Assembly (NCBI RefSeq): GCF_963678635.1
Contig: NC_087064.1
Span: forward strand, 82,579,847 to 82,643,846
Direction of reading: 5' to 3'
DNA from: Symsagittifera roscoffensis
Taxonomy: Eukaryota; Xenacoelomorpha; Acoela; Convolutidae
Length of the DNA stretch: 64,000 nucleotides
The position numbers and the translations under genes are program-made. This document shows positions 42,134-54,069 of the stretch, piece by piece (the stretch's first letter is position 1; every line of letters begins with the position of its first letter). The notes under the pieces were generated by a model. That model saw nothing but the letters and a program-made list of their open reading frames with translations. It was not told where the DNA came from and did not search any database.

Positions 42134-42385
42134 ATGCCGCCACTGAATAGGAACGAAAGAGTTGCATGTCTTCAATGTGGCAGTGAATACACACGTAAAG
42201 ATGCTTCAAGACATCGTAGAACCTGTGGTAATTTAAAGTGTTCAAAATGTAACTTTTATACGTATAGTGGCAAGGAACTCACTAATCATATCAAGGAAAA
42301 GCATTCTTCATGTCAAAATGATGTTAAATTTTGTGCTCAGAAGTCTCAAAACACGCTCCGAGAGAAGGTCAATTTAATATCTTAA
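42134..42385 (+). CDS. Two-finger zinc module, copy 4 (intact open frame)
   Basis: 83 codons from ATG, starting MPPLNRNERVACLQCG. Finger one is C-x2-C ... H-x3-R-x2-C (SRHRRTC); finger two is C-x2-C-x12-H-x4-H (CSKC...HIKEKH), a C2H2-like finger. It ends with an unstructured tail at TAA. It is the best-preserved of four copies and is the mirror partner of copy 1, so both preserve the MPPLNRN start. Alone it would be a tiny nucleic-acid-binding protein; more likely it is the first exon or N-terminal module of a larger lost gene, perhaps of a Maverick/Polinton-like element (suggestion only). Confidence 0.45.
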   Translation: MPPLNRNERVACLQCGSEYTRKDASRHRRTCGNLKCSKCNFYTYSGKELTNHIKEKHSSCQNDVKFCAQKSQNTLREKVNLIS

Positions 42386-42859
42386 CTTTATAAACATAGA
42401 ATTTACTATGATTAAAAACTTTTACTGAATCCAAAAAGTCTATAAAACAGTGATAAACTTGAAAAAAAAATTCATTAGAGTACTACAGTTTTTTCATAAC
42501 ATATCTTGATCTGTCATTTTTTTTGTTAAAACTTTTGATTAATGATAAAACCAGCAACAATTGAGTTCAAATTGTCGTGAAACTTTCATTAGAAATCGAA
42601 CCGAAAAACTTTAATCTACAGTAAAAACTCGATTGCTTGCAAGCTTGCGGAGTTTTTGTTGCTATAAATTTGTAGTTAATTTTCATAACATACGCTAATG
42701 AGTGGTTCACTTTTGTTAAAAAATTGTAAATTCCTGGATACTTATAAATCAATGACTAACTGAAAGATTTTGCCTAGTTACCATTTTAAAGTTTCCTTGT
42801 TTAGTGCTTGTAAAAGTGTTCATAAAGTAGAGCGTTTTTAAGCAGATGATGGGGATTGA

Positions 42860-44400
42860 TTTATTAAGAATCATAGTTTTCTTCTGTTTTTATGACAATT
42901 TCAGAAAAAAATTGATAACTGACCTAGTAAAAAAAATGTAAGTTTTTGCTAACCCATGAAAATTTCAAGATATTTATATACTTCGTTCTCAACCAAAAAA
43001 TCACTTCAATTTCAAGTTCAGAGTTGAAACAGAAAAACACAGTTATCAGGTTGAGAAAAAATTATGAACTTAGGCATTTCTGAGAAAACTTCTAACAAAA
43101 ATCAAGAAAATTGGCAATTTAATAAAGATTTTGCAAGAAAAGTGATAGTCAATGATCTCAAAAACTGAATTTTTGATTATACGATTTTTTGTAGCAACTG
43201 AACAAGGGAACCTAATGAAAAACATGTACAAATTACTTAGTAAAATTTAGACGTTCTGAGTTCAAATTTCGTCTATGACAACAAATTTTTCGTTCAATTG
43301 ATACTATTTTCCTCCTAAAATCATCATTTCTGTCTAATTTTTCTTGCAAAATAAGTTCCATGGCAAAAACATGTTCTAAGCAAAAAATAAAAACAATCTT
43401 AAGAGCAAAAATTTACTAGGGAAAAATGATGAAAATTATCTTGTAGAAGCAATACAGAGATAATCATCAGTTATGAAGAAGATTTCATCCATTATCAAAT
43501 ATATTTTAAGAAATACTTATCCTATTTTTAGTCCTTTTTAGCAGTAAACTGTTCAATTTTTGACATTTATCCGAAATTTCACATTAAATGGAACTTGTGA
43601 AATTTTTCTGAGACACAAGTAAATGGTTAAAAAAGGAAAGCTTTGAATAGATTCGATCAGTTTTTTATTTACTTTCTCGAAAATTACGATTAACTTCAAA
43701 ATTTTCCAGAGATATCGTAAGTTTCAATATTGATTCAGCTAATATAAGTTTTTTTTTTGTTCAGAGCATTATAAAACCCGCTTTATAGCTCAAAATGTGG
43801 TAAGCTTTATTGTATTTCAATATTTTGAGATAAAAGTTTTAAAAAATCCATGGTTTTTTTTTCGAAACTTTGTATCATTGTCTCAACCTCATTTCAATTG
43901 AAATTCAACTTCGGCTGAATTTTTAACTCTGCACGTAAGTATGTTTTTTTATTTAGATTCGAAGCAACAAAAAATTAGCCAAAACTTTGATTTTTCTGCA
44001 AATTTTTTTCTAAGAACTTGAAAATTTCGCAACCCTTTTCAAATACTTCAAATTTTTGCAACTTTTCGAAAAAAAATTCAATTTTTTCTAGCTTCTGAAC
44101 GTTTGAAGCCATTATGGGTTTTCCCTCAGGTGTTCAAAACTATACATAACCTGCTTCTGAGGTAAATTTTGTCATATTTCAGTTTTTTGAGAGAAAATCA
44201 TGGAAAAATCCACGTTTCATCCAAAATTCTGTATTATTGTCTCATTATGATTCCAATTAAAATACAATTTAGGACTAATTCTAAATCCTACATGTTTGTA
44301 TTTGTTTTAATTTAGATCATCTGCGGCAAAAAAGTTAACCAATACCCGACGTTTTTGCAACTCCTTCCGAGTTTTTTCTGAAAAGTTTGAACTTTTTGCA
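42860..44400. other. Non-coding part of the right arm
   Basis: AT-rich mirror of 28.9-32.0 kb; no gene seen. It lacks the ~0.7-kb tandem duplication that the left arm has. Confidence 0.6.
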
Positions 44401-44754
44401 ATTCTTCCTGAAACTTGAAATATTTCTAAGTTTTAGTAGGTTTCAGCATAGTTTCAGCTAGATAGGGCACTGTTTTAAAAAGTAAAATTATCTAATAAAA
44501 TAGTTAAAAGGTCGAATTATAACAAATCTTATCGTGTTTTGATAACAGCTAGTAACGATGTACCAAAAAACTAATTAAAAGACCTTAATTCCACAGTCTA
44601 CATAAATTATTCAGTGATATTTAATAATTAGATAACCAAGTCTATTCCCCATCTTAATACATTGTAGACTCTGTATCCAATCTTAATACATAGCATGGTT
44701 GACCGGAAATCTATGAAATATCTTAATACGTGGGGTCAGCCATGCCCCCCCTGA

Positions 44755-44965
44755 GCCCTCTGAAAATCTGCTCTTACACTTTTTCGTTAAGCCATGAATC
44801 TTGTATAAGCGCGGGCTCAGTTCTGGAAATTGAATGACAAAGTCTTATCAAGCAACGCTAGTGTAGTTATACAGGAATACAAAAACGTATATTTATCTGA
44901 AAATGAATCATCAACTAGTTAAGAAAACCTTAAACATAACTTTTGTGACCTTTCGAAGTTTTTTG
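44755..44965 (+). pseudogene. Diverged LINE-A fragment (end of endonuclease)
   Basis: Matches 21963-22150 of LINE-A at about the endonuclease/RT linker: both run through GCTCTTACAC, TTCTGGAAATT or a variant, AATGAATCA and AAACATAA. More diverged than the tandem copies, so an older insertion or part of an older duplication. Confidence 0.6.
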
Positions 44966-45189
44966 CAAGAGAACAATCGTTTTGAATTCAGGATAGGAGA
45001 CTCCTTTTTTAGTAAAATATACTGTTAAAGAAGTCTAGTGGTATCGAAAAAAAATTGAAAGCCCCAATCTAACGTTTAACTATAAAAAGGGGTTCGAATT
45101 TATAGTGCGAAAAGTTCAACAATAGCATAAATAGTCAGTAGGAAAATAATAGGAATTTTGAAAACATTCATTTCTGTATAAACTCATTT

Positions 45190-45566
45190 TTTTTATAAGC
45201 TATTGTTCTTTCTTTGCTACCAAAATTATTTGTCTTTCACTATCTAAATAGTTAAAGCGAAGATTTTTCAAGCTTAATTTTACAAAAAAGAATTTTGACT
45301 AGTTGCGTGCTCAAATTTGTCCGATGGTACCTTTTTTTTCATTACGGTCCAGTATAAATGAATTGTGCGCTTTCTGGGTACTGATTATTGAGACAAAAGA
45401 GATACCTAGGTTTTTCAACGAACCTTTATTGCCCAAAAATATCTCAAAAAACACAAATGATATTATGAAACTTCAAATTTCCCACTAGTTTTTAATTTTG
45501 GGTTGCGGTTCACATTTGATGATGGCTCAGTGCAAGAAGTACAATATCGGCATTCTGAGAATTGAA
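45190..45566 (-). pseudogene. Decayed genomic copy of IA-2-like exons 2 and 3
   Basis: Colinear with 18600-18970, including the intron between the exons, so it is a DNA-level duplication and not a processed copy. Exon 2' (about 45515-45566) still reads C-R-Y-C-T-S-C-T-E-P-S in the same phase as the parent CRYRSICPEPS, but the third conserved Cys has become Asn. Exon 3' is recognisable by alignment (it keeps the AGTTGCGTGCTCAA stretch) but is full of stops and frame breaks. It sits in the insertion that distinguishes the right arm from the left. Confidence 0.7.
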
Positions 45567-45639
45567 GATTGCCGAAACACTGAGCACCTCTACTATTTCT
45601 TTATAAACCCTTTTAAGCGCAAAAAAAACTGGTAGAGGA

Positions 45640-47540
45640 AGGCCATCAGAAAGGCATTACTCTTGGCATCAAGGCGGAAACTACAAACCAAACACAAACT
45701 GAATGTGAAAAAAAAAACAATTGCATTACCGTGCTGGTTGAAAACAAATTTGGTTTACTCGTGATTAAGACCAACAACTGGCCTGATGAAATTACTATCT
45801 TCTTTCTACCGAAAACAATTAAACTAACAAAGAAAATTTTTGTTGTAGCCCGGGTTTTTAATTGCCGTTTAGATAAGGGAGATAAGAAAGATCTCTTACC
45901 TGAGAAATTGTGCGGTCTTAAACTCTCTGCCTTGACGACCTTGAACCAGCCACTTATATCCTAAATCGGCTTAACGCTGAAAAACGAGTTTAGCTTAGAT
46001 ACATACGGACCTTATCATTATTATTTGAAAAACGTTTGTCCTGTTTTGCTCTAAGTTTTGACAGAACTTTTACAAAATTGTTTGGAGAATTAAATTTTTC
46101 CAGATTGTTTCAACAATGCTAAAGTTAAACCTCTCTTCAAAGAAGGCAGTGATCTAGCCCCATCAAATTACGAGCCAATTGCCCTCTTACCAGTTTTAAG
46201 TGGGTCGTTTATAACAGAATCAACCAATATCTCACTAAGTATCAATTATTACAACATTGTCAGTTTGGGTTCAGATCAAAAAGGAGTACAATTGATGATC
46301 TGATAACCATAATAGAAAAAATGCGTCATGATTGAAACTCTGAGACCAACAAAACACAGTGCGCAATCATTGACCTTAAAAAAAAGCTTTTGATACAGCT
46401 GAACACATGCTTTTATTTAAGAAATATGACGCAAAAGTTCTCGGGGACCTGTTTTGGTTCTTCTGAAATCCTATTAAAAAAACCCACAACAAAACGTTGC
46501 CACTAAAACCTAACGCTTTCAAAAAAATTGAATTAGGGAGTTCTACAGGATCCATACTAGGCCCGCTTGTTTTTATCATTTATATAAATGATATTGAGCT
46601 GAATGAAAATAGTGAAATTATTCTGATTTTATATGCAGACGACAGTATTCTGAAGTATTCTGATTTTATAAAAACAACAGCTAGAAACAGTGAGCTAACC
46701 GGTAGACACCCGGAAGCGTTGGACAAAACAGCAAGTTCAGCAAGTTAGCTAGAAAAAAAAGATGCTGACCTTGAATGACGTTAAAACGAAAACAATGATA
46801 CCATCTAAGAAGAGCAGCGGAAAATCAAATGTAAAAATGAATAGATTAATTAATAAAGAAAAACAATAGTTCCGATACTTAGTTGTTCAAGCTTCTTCAC
46901 TCTAAGCTTCCTTTTCTTGATCATATTACAAAAATTGAACAAAAAATTGTCCAGGTTTTCTGGTATGTATTACAGGTTGAGGAAAATTTCAGGTAAAGAT
47001 AAACTACTGAAAGCATATAACGCTTATTATGTGACACTAATTTTACAGTACGGGATTATGGCTTATGCGTCAACAGACAAAACAAAATTAGAAACAATTG
47101 AACTTAAAATCAAACGACTTATGAAAACTATTTGTTTTAAAAGAAGAATCGAAGATATACGACAAAAACAAAAAATATACTTCATAAAGAAATTACATAT
47201 CTATGATTTGTTAAAGTTACTATGTAAGGTTTTTTGAAAAGAGTGCATATTGGCCATTCTCCAGGAAGCTGTAATTGAGAAAAATTTGAATACAATTTTG
47301 AATAAGAGAGTTTCAGCTAGGTAGATACCTGTGCGTTCAAAGTATAATAAAAAACTTCGATAATTACTAGAATGAGGAAACTTTTAACTTTGTTCTAAAA
47401 TACTATCCAGATTTTTTAACATGGGTTCAGAGCTGCACAGAAAATCAATTACAAACATTCAATCATGAGTTTTTGGACAATTTCATTCTAGGAAAATATC
47501 AACTGGTTAAGCTCATTTTTTGAGTAGAAATAGTATTTAA
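45640..47540 (+). pseudogene. LINE-C relic: RT with YADD box
   Basis: Plus-strand fragments in order: 45731-45961 (unrecognised, probably upstream linker), IFPDCFNNAKVKPLFKEGS and NYEPIALLPVLS near 46110-46200, the block mirrored in the left arm (46200-46480), then SSTGSILGPLVFIIYINDIE with LYADDSIL (46540-46660), the RT active site. 46917-47237 is the thumb region (LLKAYNAYYVTLILQYGIMAY). Numerous stops. An APE-type LINE of Jockey/CR1 style, distinct from LINE-A. Confidence 0.75.
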
Positions 47541-48540
47541 ACGGAATTTTGCTATCAAGGGTAGGCATACTGCTTAATTTCCCCCCTTTTTTAGTTCAAG
47601 TTTTTTTTGATTTTTTTTTCACTAAATCGTTTTTATTGATGTAATGATTAACTATCATTTTTACAAACGAACAGAAGCCATATCAGGATCAGAGGCGCCT
47701 GAAAACGGGCTGCAAAGTTCCACGGTGTTCTCGCAATGACATTTCATTTGGTTGTAACTGTAGTAAATTTTGCTGTGAATGGAGTCTACATTGCAAACAA
47801 TTTATTATGATTATTATTATTATTAGTGTGCTGGGAGTGCTCGGAAAATCGATTTGGTTGACCTAAGAAAAAGGTTGTCATAATTTTTGAAAATTCGTCG
47901 AACAGATTGACAGCCGGACTCGGTTAGTCCTCCTTGGTCGCACCGAATGCGGTTAACTTTTTTCGGTCGCGCAGGTTGCGGACAAATTGCTTCGGTCTGC
48001 GAAGCCTCCGGAAAAAAATTGGCCGCGGTGGTCTAAAAGAATTCAATTTTGGTCGCGGTAGTCTGAAAACACCAAAATTAGGTCGCGAACGTATGATCAT
48101 TAAACCTCAACCTCGACACGGGTTGCCTTTCTAAAATTTTCGAAACACTGATTGCCATAGATCAAAGTTTCGTCAAACTTAGATAAAACTTATCTAAAAA
48201 TAGGACACTACGGAAAAAAGTTTTCCTAGAAAATAGTAACATAGTGACTCTAGATCATTAAAAAGCAACATTCGAAGTAGAATTCGATTTGACCATGCTC
48301 TAAAAAAAATTAAAATACTTCATTATTTCAGGGCTTCGTCTTATTAAAAAAAATTGAGTTAGCAACTTGTTTGCAAGTCCTCATAGCTCAAACAGTTCTG
48401 AACAGAAGTTGAAGGCCACGCCGTCTTTTGACCAGGCTTCTGAAAGCATCAGAGCTTCAGCGACCGCAATTGATTGACCACAACTCAGCAATGAGTTCAT
48501 GGAGAAATGAGTTCATTGCTATGATTGTTGCACAGGGTAT
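47541..48540. other. No gene; short GC-richer repeats related to the hAT MITE interior
   Basis: Around 47860-48110 the words GGTCGCG and GGTTGACCTAAG / GTCTGAAAA recur, and the stretch resembles the interior of the MITE at 3787-4119 (GGTCGACCTAAAAAAG). It may be a decayed relative. A small ATT microsatellite is near 47805-47825. Confidence 0.4.
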
Positions 48541-50325
48541 TCACACATTTCGCCCCTCACACGTTTCGCTCCTCTTAAATCTAGTAGCACATTTCGCCCC
48601 CTCACACATTTCGCCCCTCATAAATTACTGACAAATTTTGCCACTCATAAATTACTGACAAATTTTGCCCCTCATAAATTACTGGCAAATTTTGCCCCTA
48701 AAATGTACATGAAGAAAGCGGCTTTAATTTACTGTGTAATAAGTAAGGAGCGAAGCATGCGAGGAAGTTGTTAGGGGCGAAATGTGTGAGGGGCGAAATG
48801 TGTGAGGGGCGAAATGTGCCACTAGATTTAAGAGGGGCGAAATGTGTGTGGGGCGAAATGTGTGTGGGGCGAAATGTGTGTGGGGCGAAATGTGTGTGGG
48901 GCGAAATGTGTGAGGGGCGAAATGTGCCACTAGATTTAAGAGGGGCAAAATGTACGTGGGGTGAAATGTGTGTGGGGCGAAATGTGTGTGGGGCGAAATG
49001 TGTGAGGGAGGAAATGTGCCACTAGATTTAAGAGGGGCGAAATGTGTGTGGGGGCGAAATGTGTGTGGGGCGAAATGTGTGTGGGGCGAAATGTGTGAGG
49101 GGCGAAATGTGCCACTAGATTTAAGACGGGCGAAATGTGTGAGGGGCGAAATGTGTGTGGGGCGAAATGTGCCACTAGATTTAAGACGGGCGAAATGGGT
49201 GAGGGGCGAAATGTGCCACTAGATTTAAGACGGGCGAAATGTTTGAGAGGCGAAATGTGTGTGGGGCGAAATGTGCCACTAGATTTAAGGCGGGCGAAAT
49301 GTGTGAGGAGCAAAATGTGTGAGGGGCGAAATGTGCCACTAGATTTAAGACGGGCGAAATGTGTGAGGGGCGAAATGTGTGTGGGGCGAAATGTGCCACT
49401 AGATTTAAGACGGGCAAAATGTGTGAGGGGCGAAATGTGTGAGGGGCGAAACGTGCCACTAGATTTAAGACGGGCGAAATGTGTGAGGGGCAAAATATTT
49501 GTGGGGCGAAATGTGTGTGGGGCGAAATGTGTGTGGGGCAAAATGTGCCACTAGATTTAAGAGGGGCGAAATTTCTGAGGGGCGAAATGTGTGTTGGGCG
49601 AAATGTGCCACTAGATTTAAGACGGGCAAATTGTGTGAGGGGCGAAACGTGTGAGGGGCGAAATGTGCCACTAGATTTAAGACGTGGGGCGAAATGTGTG
49701 AGGGGCGAAATGTTTGTGGGGCGAAATGTTTGTGGGGCGAAATGTGTGAGGGGTGAAATGTGCCACTAGATTTAAGAGGGGCGAAATGTGTGTGGGGCGA
49801 AATGTGTGTGGGGCGAATGTGTGTGGGGCGAAATGTGTGAGGGGCGAAATGTGCCACTAGATTTGAGAGGGGCGAAATGTGTGTGGGGCGAAATGTGTGT
49901 TGGGCGAAATGTGTGTGGGGCAAAATGTGTGAGGGGCGAAATGTGCCACTAGATTTAAGAAGGGCGAAATGTGTGTGGGGCGAAATGTGTGTGGGGCGAA
50001 ATGTGTGTGGGGCGAAATGTGTGAGGGGCGAAATGTGCCACTAGATTTGAGAACCGCGAAATGTGTGTGGGGCGAAATGTGTGTGGGGCGAAATGTGTGA
50101 GGGGCGAAATGTGCCACTAGATTTAAGAGGGGCGAAATGTGTGTGGGGCGAAATGTGTGTGGGGCGAAATGTGTGTGGCGAAATGTGTGAGGGGCGAAAT
50201 GTGCCACTAGATTTAAGAGGGGCGAAATGTGTGTGGGGCGAAACGTGTGAGTGGCGAAATGTGCCACTAGATTTAAGACGGGCGAAATGTGTGAGGGGCG
50301 AAATGTTTGTGGGGCAAAACGTGGG
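48541..50325. repeat. Composite 16/28-bp minisatellite with inverted head
   Basis: From 48765 the array is built of a 16-bp unit (GGGGCGAAATGTGTGT, with GA or TT variants) and a 28-bp unit that shares its first 13 bases and then reads CCACTAGATTTAAGA. About 20 of the 28-bp units occur, most often after two to four 16-bp units. The first part, 48541-48620, holds the same units in reverse complement. Between them are three ~27-bp repeats of ATAAATTACTGACAAATTTTGCC. The array stays partly open in several frames on both strands because of the unit composition; the resulting His/Phe/Pro-rich and Cys/Gly/Arg-rich readings are not genes. Confidence 0.95.
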
Positions 50326-52510
50326 ACACTCGTTGCACAGATACCACCTTCTCCGAAGCAAAAGTTGACCGTATGAAATTATACTCTGTTTTGACGATAG
50401 TGAAAGATCTCACAATAAGATACCTGCCCCTGAAACACCTGCTCCAGACAATTTGGCCTAAAACATTCCAGCCGACTTTAATTTTGCACTTTTCAGCCAA
50501 ATGCATGCACACAAATAAGCCATAGTGAGTTAGATTCTTGAGGTTAACTCATAGAGTAATTTCGGATAGGGTACATCTTATTTTCGGCCGGATAGATTCG
50601 TGCAACTTCTTAGCCTAATACCGATCCTAATCTTACACTTATATCTACTAGTCTCAGGGTGTTTAACTAGTATCTGCTAGGCTCAATAGATCTAGAGTAT
50701 ACTGGCTTATTGCAACTGCTGAAGTTCTCTTGGAGAGGAAACTAATTTCTAAGTTAAATTCAAATCTCTCTGGTGCTGAAATTACAAATAATTTCAGCAC
50801 TTACAAATAAGTGGGTTGTTAGTTAGATGGATTATGATTGGTTAATATTAAATATTTTACAGTGGTAAAATATTTAATTTACCCAATAATAAAGTGTAGT
50901 TTAGATCAGGTTCCACCCATCCGGGGTTTACAGAGTTTTTTAGAACTATTTTTCTTCTCTTCAATTGAAGGATGGATGATGAACGTTGGTATTTGGCGAA
51001 CATCATTTTCTTATCCAGTTCCTCTTGAAGAAGAACGTTTCAGGACGCTGGAATCAGGGATAGGAAATTGTTATTACGTCAGTCGACAACGACTGTGATC
51101 CCCAATGAAATGTTATGTAAGGTTTTTCTGTATTAGTAGAGAACTGTTTTGTGTGCAGCCTCGTCTGGGAATGGCGTGAAGATCGTGTGTGGAAGGGATG
51201 CCTTGTAACTCGGATCTGTACGTATACTTGATCATCGAGGTGATCATTGGTCTAGTTAAATGAAATCCTTTTCTGCGAAGTCAAGTAATACTCTAAATCC
51301 TTTGAGTCGTGATTGTGGACGGCATGTCGGTTGTGTTTAGCCATTCTTTTGTTCGAGTGTTATGGGATCATCTAGTCTTTGGATGTTAGTCTTTGTTGTT
51401 GTGTATGATCTATATACTGCAAAGTATGATTTACTTTCTATGAATTTATGTTAATTTGGTTTTTTAATCATGAACTTAGTTAGTCGTTTTCACAAAAGCG
51501 TTTTATTTTAGTTCAGTTATTTTGAAGAGTTACTCACCCTTGAGTACCTCTTATTAAGAATTTAAGTGTGGTCACAAAGCGTGGGTGTAGCGCGGTGGGT
51601 TAGGCCGGCTATGAGCATGCTCAGGACGTCCTTCTCTGGTGGGTTAGGCCAGGAATGGGAGTATGATTGCATGCTGTTTCTTTGAGAGGTCCTGTTATGT
51701 GATAACGTTTTATGTTGGTTTTTTCTGGTCTTTCTTATGTTACTTTGGTTGTGTCCTTTTTTTCAAAAATCCAATTGTTTTTGGTTTGGTTTTGTCTTGC
51801 GACTTTTTTAAGTTTTATTATTTCTTTCTTAGACTTTATAATAGTCTTCAGAAGAATAAATTATCCAGCTTTAAACTGGGTTGATCCGGTTTGGGTACCG
51901 TTGGTTTTTTTTTCTTAGGCATGCTTTTTTTATGAATGTGGTTTTTAGTAAACTGCGTTGGTAAGTTTGGCTTAGTGTATAATTCCTTTCCAACCGGGTT
52001 AAAGGAAAGTTTGAAATCGTTATCGTGTGTTAGAGTTGTTGATAGTGAAAGCTTGAAACTTTAAATCATTATTTAAACAATTCTTCGTGGGCGAGCTGTG
52101 CGAGTTTGGATAGAATTTTTGTGCGAATGAATGAAAATATTGAAAAGGTTAGTACTGCTTTCTCATCTTATCAATTTATTGATAGAATTTGAATTTTACT
52201 GCGTTTTGGGGAAATTTAAAATTATAAATTTTCACCGTATTTCAAGTTTAATGCTTCATGGGGAAATAAATTATAAATAAAATTACTACATTTGGTTTGA
52301 ATTTTACTACATTATTTAGTGCAAAAATTTAATGAATTTTAATATAATTGAACAAAATTGTATTTTATTTTTCTTTTCTGTTTTGTAGATAATTATGGTG
52401 TGAAGACTTAAAGAATAAATCAAACATTTATAGAAAATGGATAGTACAAATTTAAATTTATTAGTTAAAAGTATTTTAATTTATATTTACCTTAATCTTC
52501 TGGGAAAAAG
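50326..52510. other. No recognised gene; likely holds the 3' LTR of the next element
   Basis: Sequence between the minisatellite and the last open frame of the env-bearing element. That element is on the minus strand, so its 3' LTR should lie here, but its partner LTR is outside the window and I cannot fix boundaries. Around 51575-51655 the word GTGGGTTAGGCC occurs twice with an A-box-like GTGTAGCGCGGTGGGTTAGG before it, possibly a SINE head without a visible B box. Confidence 0.4.
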
Positions 52511-52519
52511 CCGTGGGGA

Positions 52520-53920
52520 AGATGTCGTGAATCATGTCTGATATTGTTAATAGTTTGGCTAGTATGCGTATGACATTTTTAGTTTGTAGCAGTGGCCAAA
52601 GCAATTGAAGTGCCCTGATGGTGTTTAGTTCTTCTGTGCCTGATGCGAACTCGTAAGGTATGTTTTGAATGAGGTTATATATTTTATGATTATATTTAGT
52701 ATTGTGAATGAATTCTAATATGGGTATTTCAATAGGTTGGATAAATTCATGCGGGATAAGGAAGGGTCTTGATTCTTCAGCCTTGAAGGTCTTTGTGATG
52801 GGACAGAATATATATAATTAGGTGGCTGGGTCATATTTACGGAGGATGCCGTGGAGGTTAGTATCCTTAATGCAATATGTAAAATTAAGAAAAAATGGTG
52901 ACGTGTATTTGGAGTTAAGAAACTGAAAACGATGGTGAGGTTGTCTTGATGGAGTGTGTAAATCAAAATGGTTTTGTATAAAACGATAATATGTATATGT
53001 GTGCGTTTGTTTAGTGCGTAACATAATATCGTGGGAACAGTGCAAATTGCGTTCCTGGTGTGAAAGAAAGTGAAAGGTTAGTGAAAATACTAGAAGCTTT
53101 CGTATGCTTGAATATCAACTAGTGATTCTGAAATAACATGATCATGCTTTCTATCAAAAATATTAAGTGTAATTACGTATGATGTTTTAATGAAAAATTT
53201 TTCTGTTAGTTGCGGGTTTGCGAAGCGGTCTTTATCTAAAAACTGATCTTGATTAGGGCGGATGATATTATGATCGTAGTATTCTATTGCAAAATCGTTA
53301 GCTCGGGGTGCGGTGAATGTTTTTAATAATTTTTTATATCTAACGTAAGTAAATTGTCGAGGTATTAGTGTTGTGGTGAGTCTATATAACATGTTTTTGT
53401 TTTTCTCGATACTATCAGTAGTATTAGCTAATGGTAGACAGAGGGGGTTAGTATAATTATAATAAGCTGTCCAATGAAGTGTTGGCATTAAAACGTGCTC
53501 ATCAACAAAATTGCGTGTGTCGTTAGTATTGGTAGGTGTATTTAATGTATATTGCGGAAATAAGGGTAAGGTGATTTCAAGAAAATTTTTCGTGTTGGTG
53601 TGTTCCGGATGATTAAAATATTCGCGGGCTGTTCCGGGTTTGGTTGGGAATGGGTGATTTGGAAATTTTCGTTTAAAAGTGCAATAAGCTCGGTGAGTAC
53701 TGGTAGGTGTTTCGGTGGATGTGGATGATTGTGCTAATGATGGAGTGTAAGCTGAGGAGGTAGGTGGGGTTGAGGATGTTATTGTGGATGATAATTGATG
53801 TATTGTAAGGATGTTGGGGTGTAATAATTGTTGTTGTAAAGTAATAAAATTTTCAATTTTGGGAAATTTGGGGGGTATCTGGGGAATTATTATATGATCT
53901 GTCGGAACGAAGTGGAGATT
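52520..53920 (-). pseudogene. ORF downstream of env, unrecognised
   Basis: Minus-strand coding-like reading in pieces. It has a Ser/Thr/Pro-rich start near 53900, then THRAYCTFKRKFPNHPFP, then the 132-codon frame 53488-53090 (HWTAYYNYTNPLCLPLANTT, FTAPRANDFAIEYYDHNI). It continues after breaks through YYRFIQNHFDLHTPSRQP and LHGILRKYDP toward about 52520. The composition and length (about 400 codons in all) suggest a real former gene. It does not look like Gag, Pol or a membrane protein, and I know no family for it. It sits where the 3' region of the element is expected. Confidence 0.5.
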
Positions 53921-54069
53921 AGGTTGGGGTTACTTGGGAAGCATAAGAAGGAGTGGAAACGGATGGGAGTGGATGACTGGATGGGATGGGTTGAAAAGGG
54001 GGTTTTGAAAAAACTGAGGAGTTGGTCTGGGTATAGGTAGAGGGAGATGGTTCAGAGTCTGCAAATTAG

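Larger units (their letters stand above)
40137..46482. repeat. Right arm of the giant imperfect inverted repeat
   Basis: Inverted counterpart of 28595-34775. It contains zinc modules 3 and 4, non-coding sequence mirrored to 42.8-44.4 kb, an insertion of about 1.8 kb (44.4-46.15 kb) absent from the left arm, and the LINE-C RT fragment at its outer end. Like the left arm, the zinc-module unit is present twice as direct repeats here. Confidence 0.85.

Noticed and set aside
45731-45964. 77-codon plus-strand frame as an independent gene
   Set aside because: It is followed by LINE RT sequence in the same orientation and has no motif, so it is more simply LINE-C upstream sequence.
48765-50325. Telomere-like or CRISPR-like array
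   Set aside because: GTGTGGGG words look telomeric, but the 16/28-bp composite unit is not a simple telomere repeat. There are no unique spacers and this is a eukaryotic genome, so not CRISPR.
48724-50361. Many overlapping open frames of 70-200 codons on both strands (His/Phe/Pro-rich or Cys/Gly/Arg-rich)
   Set aside because: They are the minisatellite units read in several frames; every frame of both strands is open for long stretches, without motif or splice context.
50838-51098. 86-codon plus-strand frame (IEGWMMNVGIWRTSF)
   Set aside because: No recognisable domain; it lies in the probable LTR region of the old element, with nothing to support translation.
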